A DNA stretch of 64,000 nt from NCBI GenBank assembly GCA_030063045.1, contig JAQSEB010000150.1, positions 434,001-498,000 of the forward strand, given 5' to 3'. Made by a program: the position numbers and the translations under genes. This document shows positions 48,277-58,200 of the stretch, piece after piece; within the stretch, counting starts at the first letter, position 1, and every line of letters starts with the position of its first letter. The notes under the pieces are model-generated. The model searched no databases and was not told the origin of the DNA. It saw only the letters and a program-made list of their open reading frames with translations. The DNA is from Pratylenchus scribneri. Lineage: Eukaryota > Nematoda > Chromadorea > Rhabditida > Pratylenchidae.

Positions 48277-50493
48277 TATGCATAAATTTTCATATTTTAA
48301 TAAATTCATTTATTATAGAAAATTTTAAAAAAGTTATGATTGGTTTAAAAATTATGATACAATATTATAAAATTCTCTATATTTTTTAAGCTAGTATATA
48401 GAAAATTCCTTTAAATTTTTTTTTATATATTTGGAATTTATTAAATTTATTTTAATCTTATTAATTTTTTGATTGAATAAGGGCAAATTCAAAATTGGTT
48501 GGAATAAATTTTCACCTTCGCTGTTTCGATTATTTTAAATTTTATCGAATATTGTCAGGAAATTATTTAAAAATCTCTTACTAAGAATTTTCCTAAATAT
48601 CAATTCCATATTTTTAGAAATAATTGATAATTTCTACTAAATCTGTTGAAGATAAAATTTTTTAAATAAATAAACGAATTTAATTTAATTTGACATAAAT
48701 ATTTTTCAATTTAGATCAAAATAATTTTTTTAATTATTCAATAAAATTAATAGAAGAATTTTCAATTGAAAAAATGGATTAATAATCTTTATAAAGATAT
48801 TTGAATTAATATTAAATTTTATAATTAATTTTATAATTTTAATTCATCCCATAGCTATATTATTATTGATTTAATATATATAAAAATATTTTTACTTATG
48901 ATTTTCTTTTTTTCCTATTGGTGCCTTTTTTCGTTGTCCAATATATGGGCAGCCTTAAAAAGTGAAAAATATTTCGACTTGTAGATAAATTTCCATATGT
49001 TCCATTGTTATGGCACTTTTGAGAGATCTCAGATTTGCATGTCGGCAGGCTTGTTTCAATTACTGATATTCACGAGTTAAAATGAATATAATAAAAATTT
49101 TCACAGATTTTAATATTTTTTTACGTACATATTTTAATTTTATAATTTCAATTTCTATTTAAAGTTAATTTATTGAATTATTAAATTAAAAATTTTATAA
49201 ATGATTTATATTATTTCTCTTTTTATCAGTTTTAATAACTTTTTTCTTTCAGTAATTTCAATGTTCTAAATATTTTATGATTCTGATAAAAAATATCCTA
49301 TTTTTTTAAATTGTGATAAATATATATATAATTAAATTATTAAATTGTTTATTAGAAATTAAACATATTTTATTTTGTGTATTATGTTTCGGATTTGAGA
49401 TAGCCATAGAGGATGACTTCATAAATTTTGGCGGTGATTATATTTGATAAAGTTAAAAATGTTTCATGATTTGATATTTTATAAGAAAATTTTCAGTTAT
49501 TTATAAAAATTTTGATAATTTATTATCTTTTTATATTAATATAAAATATAATTAAATATAAAATAATATAGAATTTTCAGCAATAAAATTTTAATTTGAT
49601 TAATTTTATTAATTGTATTATTAACGCAATCATTTTTTAATTTTTTTCTCCCAAAATTTTTCTTGAGCTGCAAAAAAAATTTCTTAATCACACAATTAAT
49701 TATTTCAGCTCTGAAAGTTATTGTTTTATCAATAACATTTTTCTTTTGTCATTTGCGACAATTTCATTCTAATTAAATGTAAATTTTTATTTTATGTAAA
49801 AAATTAAAATAATTGAAATTTTGCCAAATAATTAAAAAAATAAAATTATTTAAAAAAATTTAATATTTTAAATACTAGTATTATTTAATTAAAAAAATAT
49901 TTAATTTTCCGTTTTTTTAATTTTCATTATTTTAAAAGAATTAATTTAACATCTTGCGCCTGAATTAATCAATAAATTTTGTCGCAAATTTTTTTCTGAA
50001 TTAATATTTTGAAAAATCGACTGAGCACACCGATTGCGAATTGATTTCTCAGCTTTCACAAATTCTTCAAAACTTTCGAAGCATAAATTTTAGAATTTAT
50101 TTTTATATTTCTATGATTTATAAAAATTCATCAATTACATAATAAATTTATTAATTATTGAAAATTGTTAATTTATTTGACTGATTATTTAAATTTAATT
50201 AGAATTGGCAATAGATTTCCAAAATAATAAAATAAATTTTTTAAAAATTATTTTGTCAAATTTTACTTTTAGATTCATTGTCACCTTCCGATTCATCCGA
50301 AATTTTAAATCATATTGTCCCTGAATTCCTCTGTACTGATTGTTTATCCGGATTGAGACAAATTAAAAATCAATATTTCGTTCCGTTAATAATTATTTTA
50401 TTACATATATAATTTCTGATATGTTTAAATCAAAACATTAGTAAAAAATAGTACAATGAAATTTGATATTAACTTTTTTTCTTATAATTGTCG

Positions 50494-50523
50494 TAATTTT
50501 TGTAGCCGCCTCCAGTCATGCCT
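50494..50523. repeat. relict resembling an end of the hAT-like MITE
   Basis: tttttgtagccg...gtcatgcct resembles the right terminus of the MITE at 22811-22829, with a short replacement in the middle (cctcca for tg). No second end was found nearby, so it is a fragment or a chance resemblance. Confidence 0.4.
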
Positions 50524-50640
50524 ATTCAATAAATGTAATTTCTAATATTTCAAAATGAAAATTTAAAGTTAATTTTTATAATTCTATATAGTGATATATT
50601 GTTTTAAACTTTTTTTTAAATTTTCATTTTTTTATTATTC

Positions 50641-50796
50641 GTCTTGAGCCAGTCTGGCCATCCAACAGAGCATGTATTAAAAGGATCCAATGCTTTGGGA
50701 TGCTTGATTACTAAGTGCTTTGCAAATTTTTACGAAGCCAACTTCTTCTGTGACCATGCATTTTGCAAATTTCTTATTTTAATTTCATTTATTTGA
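50641..50796 (+). other. coding-like island with a Cys-rich frame
   Basis: An open frame of 51 codons, continuing upstream without an ATG, ends in TGA. It contains four Cys plus one nearby (GCLITKCFANFY...FFCDHAFCKF) in a region of normal base composition. It may be an exon encoding a small Cys-rich segment or a relict. Not recognised. Confidence 0.25.
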
Positions 50797-51404
50797 ATTT
50801 TAAATTAATTAGAGTTTTGGTAAATTTAAAATTATTTTAAAAGAAAAAATAATTTTCTTAATTTTTATACATAAAATTATGGTCAAAACTAATTAATCAA
50901 ATTTGATAACTCTTTGAAATATAATTTTTTTCGATATTAAGTTTCAATCAATTCTAGATATGGACAAAGTAAGATTAAATTTAATCGATAATTATTAATT
51001 TCATATTTTATAATTTTCTTAATTGAAATAAAATTAGTTGATAAAGTTTGGTAAATTGGATAATAATAATTTCCATTTTTTTACAAAATATTAAAAAGAT
51101 ATTCAATTAAATTTTAGAATTATTTTGATTTAAATGATAAAATTTTTTATATATAAATTTTTACATTATTTTTATATTTATTTTTAAATATTCCATATGT
51201 ATATTGAATTGAAGCTTTTGCAAAAATTGTTTATTGCTTTGAGATGGTTATAGCACATAGAAAACTTATAATGTATTATTATTACATTTTTTAATAAATT
51301 ACAATCCTAATTGTATTTGTTAAAAATATTAAATTTTTCAATTAGTCAAATAATATTCATATTTTATGAATTTATAAAAATTTTTATTCATCTTTTTATA
51401 TTAG

Positions 51405-51741
51405 TACTAAATTTTTTAAATTAAAAAAATTTATTTATTAAATGAAAGTCATTATGGACAATATGGATTGTGTTTCTGATATTAAATTTTACAATTTATT
51501 TTTATTATCATATATAATGTTAACTATTTTGTAATAAAAATTATGATATTTATTTAATTAAAAGAATATTTGTTGCTGTATTAAATTTTTTTAAATTATA
51601 TATTAGATGAAAGTCATTATGGACAATATGGATTGTGTTTCTGTTATTAAATTTTAAAATTTATTTTTATTATCATATATAATGTTAACTATTTTGTAAT
51701 AAAAATTATGATATTTTTAATTAAAAAAAATATTTGTTGCT
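51405..51741. repeat. tandem duplication of about 165 bp
   Basis: Two consecutive copies both contain atgaaagtcattatggacaa (starting at 51442 and 51607) and continue nearly identically through gttaactattttgtaataaa to tatttgttgct. The period is 165 bases. Differences are a few substitutions and small A/T indels, so the duplication is fairly young. Confidence 0.85.
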
Positions 51742-52012
51742 TTTATTTGAAAAAATAAAAATTTTAATAAAATTGGAATTCATACATGTTATTAAATATG
51801 ATAATTTGCACTTTTAACCACAAGCACAATCCTCAATGCAACATTTTTTGGCTTTGATTCATTTCATTGTTCATACCTAGTTACGCAACTAAGGGTCATA
51901 CAAGTGCAGGCGAAGTTTATATATTATATTTGTGTAATTTTCGAAATAATTTTTTAATATATTAATTATAATTTCTTCAACAATATTTTTTAATATTTTT
52001 TATAATTATCAT

Positions 52013-52222
52013 TTATATTTTATCAAACTTTTTTTCTTTTAATTGCGTCACAAAACAATCTTTTTTAATCTTCCGTGATCTCTTTATTTTCGATATTTCT
52101 TCATCAAGGGCCGCTTGAAAAGAGGTGGACGCTTCGACATCTTTCACTTTCTTTATTTCCTCCTTCAAGGCTTCAATGTATTTGTGTTTTGCGCTGTTAA
52201 AATAGCCATTTATAAATTTCAC
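52013..52222 (-). CDS. possible terminal exon, 69 codons, coiled-coil-like
   Basis: The minus strand is open for 69 codons before TAA. The product is highly charged and helix-favouring (YIEALKEEIKKVKDVEASTS, then LDEEISKIKRSRKIKKD), unlike chance frames in this AT-rich DNA. The first codon of the open run is GTG and there is no suitable ATG, so this reads best as a last exon. A clear acceptor was not found. No family recognised. Confidence 0.35.
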   Translation of the reverse strand: MKFINGYFNSAKHKYIEALKEEIKKVKDVEASTSFQAALDEEISKIKRSRKIKKDCFVTQLKEKKFDKI

Positions 52223-54759
52223 TTTTTATAATATTATATGAAAATATTATTGAGGATTCACGCTTGGAAAATAAATGAATTAATTTTTAATTTTATATTT
52301 TTGATTCTCTAAAATGACAAAAATGATTATCGCCAGCATAGGATTAAGTGATTATTTATTTTGCCTACATTGCCATAGGGATGATATTTTATTTATGCCC
52401 GCTAAACTGCGACAATATAAAAATTATTTATTTATGGGATGATAATTTTTTTTAATATTATTAATTTTAATTTAAATATGTTAATTTTATTTTTATTTTT
52501 CTTTTTATAAAAATGCATAATTACTACTCATCTAATGGAATTCCTTTATTATTGTTTGTAAGATCTATATCGTTTTTAAAAGATATATATTTAATTAAAA
52601 TCGATCTGTTAATTTTTAATAATTTTTTTATTTTATAAATTAATAATTCATTTATTCATTAATTTTTAAGATCATATTAAGTTCTAAAAATTTTCATAAA
52701 ATTTTAAAAAATTCAAATGTAAGAATATTTAGGCTTTAAATAAAATATGATTTTGCCATTATAAATAAATTCATTTCATGGATATTAATTTTTTCACAAT
52801 TACAAAATAAGTGATTGAATATATATATTTTTTTAAAATTTATTTATTTTATCTATACTGATGACATTTTCTTTGATTCGAAATTTTCATAATTAATTTT
52901 TTTTTATTTTTTAATTATATTTTTTATATAAAAAATTAGGCAATATTTACATTTGAATATTTATTTAAATAATTTTTAATTTATATTTATCATGTCCAAT
53001 TAATACCATTCTTCATTATTTGTCATATTGAAAAGAGAGACGGAAAGTAATTGATAAATTTTTTTTATGACAAATGTTTCATTAAAATAAAAGTAAAAAA
53101 AGTGATTTATTTATTAATATAATATTAATATCCATTTTTATTTAGATTTTATTTTAAAATCTTTAAATTTTTAATTTTATCTTTTCCTTTTTTTATCAAG
53201 TTGCTCTTCATATTTGTTCCAATTAGAATTAATATTTTCAATTTTTCAAAATTATTTTTGATTTAATAATTTTTAATTTTAGATGTTTATTTAAATTTTT
53301 TAATCTTTAGTTATATTAAGAAATAATAATAAGCTATAAAAATTTAGAAAATCATATATATAATTAATTCTTTATAAATTCGTTTCTCATCAGTCGATTC
53401 TAATTATTTCTAAAGATAATGAAATATTTTTTTAATTATTATATATTATCGAAATTAATATTTTTTTTAAATTGAAATTAATTTTTTCTTTATTCATACA
53501 TTTAAATGAGAAACAACCAATTGAATAATGGAAATTATGTCCAACTGGGAGGAAGGATACAATGTTTGTGGATAACGTATTAAATAATAAATTTATTGAG
53601 AAGGGAGTGACATCCAGAATCATAATAAAGTGTAATATTTCTAAAAATTTTATTATTTATTAAAGAAATTTTTTTCGAATCAATTGCTAGTTAAAAATGC
53701 ATTATAAAATAATTTTTTATTTTTCATCTATTTTCTGCCTTTCCAGGATATTTGAATTTATTTTTTTTATATATATTTTTTAATTATATCGATTTATTTT
53801 TCATAATGTTTCATAGATTTTATTCAAATATCCTCAGTTTCTTCATCCGATTTTTCGCCAATTTGCTATGTATTATCGATTATTTTAAAATTAATTATAT
53901 TTATTTAAATATATTATTTCCATAACAATTTATATTATTGTAGAAATTTCCTTTCAAAAGTAAGGTCTAAATTTGCATCAACTCCAAATCAGCTAATTAA
54001 TCAATGAATTTTTAAATTTAGCCAATTCTATTAATTTAATTATTTTATAAAATTTTAAATTGATATAAATTAATAAAATATTTGAATAGTTCAAATTTAC
54101 TGAGATTAAAATCGAATTTGATTTTTATTCATTTTAAAAATATTTAGATTCTCATTATTCCTTTATAAAATTACCTTACATCATAATTTTTATCGCTATT
54201 ATAATCCTTAAGTGCACTGCGATAAATTATAATGCAGTAAGATTTTTTTATTTTATAATCTTAAACATTACTTTCAATGAGAAAAATTATAATTTTCTTT
54301 AATTTAAAAAATTATTTTTCTATTTTATTTTAATTGTAAGCATATATTCTGAATTTTATTTTATTTTATTATTTGTGCAGATTTTAATGAACAATATGAA
54401 GTTAATGTCAAATAATTAGTTAAAATTAATTTTTTGCTTTTTTCTTAAATAAGATTTTTTCTTTTATATTAATCATTATAATTTATAATTATAAAATTAT
54501 TATAAATAATTGAAATTTTTCATAGTTAAATTTTATTTAATATATTATCAAATTTTTAAATCAAATTATCAAAATCTTTTTAAATATTGATGAATTTAAA
54601 ATACAATTGATTTGCGATTCGGTAAAAAAAGATAATTTTTTTTTAAAAGATATTTGATTTAGGATTCAATTAAATCAAATAATTTTCCTAGTTTTAGGCT
54701 TTGAATATTGTTGAATGGTTTTTTAATAACTTTTATCTTTTCTTAACTATGAAATGACA

Positions 54760-55196
54760 ATATGTGGAGAATGATTGTAAAAGTGGTGAAAATGTATCGA
54801 AATTATGTTAGTTATAAAGAGGCAATTTTGGGCGGGCATTCATCCATCGCCAAACCACAAACGATTTGCAAAAAGGGGCAAGGGGATGTCGCGCCAGTCG
54901 GGCATTGCACACACAAAGGGGGGCAGCCAGTTTGGGGAAGAGGAAGAAGCACACGCACAAGGGAAGAGCATTTGGCGGATGAGGGGGAAGGCACAAACAA
55001 AGGGATATCAGCCGGAATTTGGGACGATTTTGGGGCAGCAATCAGCGCTTTTGGCGGGGAGGTCGATTTGATTGATGAGAGCTGAATTCTGCAAATTTTG
55101 CAGAATTTATTCTTTTATTTTATATTTTTATTAATTTTTATTTTTGCCCAATTTAATGGGCAAAAGTTGCGACAATTCGCAACACTCGGGGGGACA
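54760..55196 (-). repeat. 3' LTR of element 2 (left end uncertain)
   Basis: On the minus strand the sequence after the polyprotein stop reads ...cctggag then TGTCCCCCC, matching the ggag|TGTC junction of element 1 and setting the LTR start at 55196. A minus-strand TATA-like ctttataact lies near 54816-54823. A GC-rich body (about 54,830-55,080) gives way to AT-rich DNA near 54,760, but no convincing CA terminus could be chosen. Confidence 0.6.
55085..55183. repeat. three consecutive perfect inverted repeats in the LTR
   Basis: Stem arms are perfect at 55085-55095/55097-55107 (11 bp, one-base centre), 55142-55150/55157-55165 (9 bp, six-base loop) and 55166-55172/55177-55183 (7 bp, four-base loop). 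The second and third are contiguous and sit within 55 bases of the LTR start. They may be protein-binding palindromes or RNA stems. Confidence 0.85.
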
Positions 55197-55221
55197 CTCC
55201 AGGGGAAGTCCCTACCAGCTC

Positions 55222-58200
55222 TCAATTTTCATCATCATAAATGGCCGCCAAACGTCGCATGGACATTTGGGGCGTTCCAGGTATAGCTAATTGGACCCGT
55301 CTATTACCGGCATTTCTTGGCCCCCTTTCTGGTTGTTCCCGATTAAACATATTAATCAGATTAATTCCACCTAAAAAAGTGCTCAGGGTTGCCGATGCCG
55401 GGGTAATGACCAAAAGAGTCGCGATTGGGATAACCACGTCACGGATTATAAACACAGTTGCATAAATGCAACATGCTATAACCCAGAGGTTATACAGCCA
55501 ATGGACCCATCCCCAAAAGAATTCCTCAATTTGGCCTTTAAGACCATGCGGAAGAGACCCTAAGGGTTCAGCATCGGCCTTTTGTTCCCTCAATTCCCGA
55601 TTTTTCCAATCATTCATCCGCTCATGTTCACTGATGTGAATTCCTGGGAATTCGAGTGATAAGTTGAACAGAGTGAGCTGATGAAAGACAAGGGGATTTA
55701 TGCTAAATCCTCCTAGAATTGGCTGTTCGGGCAATTGATGAAGCGAACTGTGGGGTATTGCTTTTAGATCACCCGTTTGAGTGTCGAAAAGTTCTAACTT
55801 CCCATGAATATTTGACAAATGTTTTCCATATGTCAAACAGTCCGCTTCAGGGGATGTGGGTGTCAGGATCCCAAGCATTTGATCCAGAAAACCCACCAAT
55901 ATTTTGTCATGTATGTCCATTTCCACTGGCAAAAATTTGTAGCAATGTCCGGGGGTTGGTCGAAGCCTCAATGCTCTGCTGGAAATGGGGGCACAAGGAT
56001 AAACTTCAAGGATATCCTTTGTGACCCACCTTGCCTGAATATCCGTTCTGTTGAGCAGATATCTGGACGCTGGCGTTGCCTCTGTAATCCGTTCCGTGCG
56101 CTGGCATTCTCTGAAAAAGAGTTGTTGAACAGCCCGTGTTACGGCAACGTTACTTGCCGTAAGCTGCGAGGCTAACTGGTCAGCCAGCACAACGCCGGGA
56201 ACTGGATTGGCCTGCCGTTTTGACCTTGTTGGCAATTTGATTTTGATGTAGTCTCCTTCCATTACGGCATAACCCTGTTCAGAAAGTCTTAAGATGTTTC
56301 CATCACATGACCTTACTTTGGGTGCATCGGCAACGAACGTGAGAGCAACCTCTCTCGAGGTGCTAACCCACATTTTTTCTGTCACTTCACCATTCCATTC
56401 GGCTAGCAAATTGAATTCACATGGTCGGCACCTGCCATTGCATTCACTTTTCCAGATTAGCCGGGATCCATTCACTTGGCAACTGCCTTCATTGAGCTGG
56501 CAATGCCTTGTGTCATATACAGGGGAAATTATCCTTAAATCCTTGGTTGAATAGAATAATTCCGTTTCTGCATACATGCAATTGACGGCAACTGCCGTTT
56601 TTGATCCCGTCCATAATGAGGCAATTCTGCCTGGGAAGTCGTAATGCATGGCATTGTTTGTGCTGAAGAAGCCATCCGCCTTTTGAGTCATGGCTCCATC
56701 TGTTTTGGGGCAAATCTTGCGCTTCTGCATCTCTTGACACTGCATTGCGGACACGTTCTCAAACCTTTTGATGGGTTTTTGAAAGAATTTGTCCCCCAAA
56801 AGATTTGTATAATACTCTTTGCTTTCAACTTTGATGCTGCAGATGGCCGCCCTTGGCAGTTTGACCGGTACCAAGTTTCGATGGTAGACGCGTAGTCTCA
56901 TGGGCTTCCACGTGGTGAGCACATCGGGAGGAGCACGGCAAAAAGGAGAGATCTTGGGATTTTTGATCCAGAATTCTCCTTTATTTGAACACCAAAGTAC
57001 CTGTTTGGTGACGTGTTCAGTGACTGGTTCGTCCCAATCTTCAGCTTCTGCTTGCCTTCTGGATGCACTCCTGCGTTTCGGTTTTTCTTCCCAACTTTGC
57101 TCTTCAGATTCCCACGAATCTTGCCAGGATTCAGGGTATCGTCCTTGGTCGTTCTGTTCCGGCTTAGTTGACATTTTCTGCTGAATGGTAATCGGTTGTG
57201 CCATTTTTGGTGCAGTGGTTGTTGCGTTGAAAATTGGAGATGTTGCCATTGCTGTTTGCCTTTTGGTCGTTGATTGGGGCTTTGTCGTGGTTGTTGTCTT
57301 CACCATTGTTCGTGGCTTATCGGTCGTTGATGGCTTCATTGTTGGAGCCAAAGTACTTGATTGCCTTGCAGCTTCGGCATATTGTTTGGCCTTGGCACTT
57401 GCCTTCACTTTATATCGTGCTGGGCGTCCGTCAAGGTTCACTTTGGCCATTCTTGCCGGCGGCGAACTTGTTCCAGGAATCAAGGTGGTGCCAGCTGCAG
57501 CCGCCAATGGGTTGAATATGAAAAGAAGAGCCAAAAGGACGATGGGCAACAATCGAGTCAGACGTGCTGACAAAGGGGTCCTTGCTCCGCTCATTTGCCT
57601 TTCAGGCATCGTTGTTGGGTGGCTAGAAGTAGCTGCAGCCGCTGCCGAAGTGCTCTGCTCTGGGATAATCGCAGCTGTTGGCGCCAATTTTGGCGGCTTG
57701 ACTGGAGGTAGTTGGATACCCATTTCCTTAAGGACTTCCAGCTTGTCCTCTGGATTTCTCCTTTTGACGGCCACGATGCTTGCTCCACGCTTCATAGCTT
57801 TTAACGCATCTTGAATTTTTCGCCATTCTGGGTACCATTCAAATGTCATTGGCGCCTCCTCGATGATGATGACACACCTCCATACATATTGCATTTTTTC
57901 CATTAATTTTTCCAAAATAGGCAGCAAATCCGGCTTGTCAGCTTTGAATACAATGATGCCGAGATGGAGTTGAGCTCCCAAAAAATAGGCTTCCAATTCA
58001 TCTCCGTTGTCAATAGGGATGACTTGAGGGAAATGCACATGTTCAGCCAATGGTCGAATCGCCCTTTCATCACCAATGATAAGTGTCGAGACGATAGGAT
58101 CGTAGATCCGCATCGGAAAGAATCGTTGATGGCGGAGGCTCATCATTGCCAAAGAAATGTTCCTCTGGAGTTCGTCAATGAACAATCTGAGGTGGGGTTC

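Larger units (their letters stand above)
48277..54759. other. AT-rich non-genic or intronic block between the two elements
   Basis: AT-rich DNA like the left part of the window. It contains GC-richer islands near 48.93-49.07, 50.27-50.35, 50.64-50.80 and 52.0-52.2 kb, a MITE-end relict at 50.5 kb and a tandem duplication at 51.4-51.7 kb. No complete gene could be supported. Confidence 0.6.

Noticed and set aside
54762..55085. 107-codon plus-strand frame and overlapping frames at 54805-55071
   Set aside because: They lie in the GC-rich body of the element 2 LTR, are open in several frames and both strands at once, and show no domain.
57185..57814. 209-codon plus-strand frame rich in Val and Ala
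   Set aside because: Antisense shadow of the Thr-rich and signal-peptide part of the element 2 envelope region; its composition is explained by that strand.
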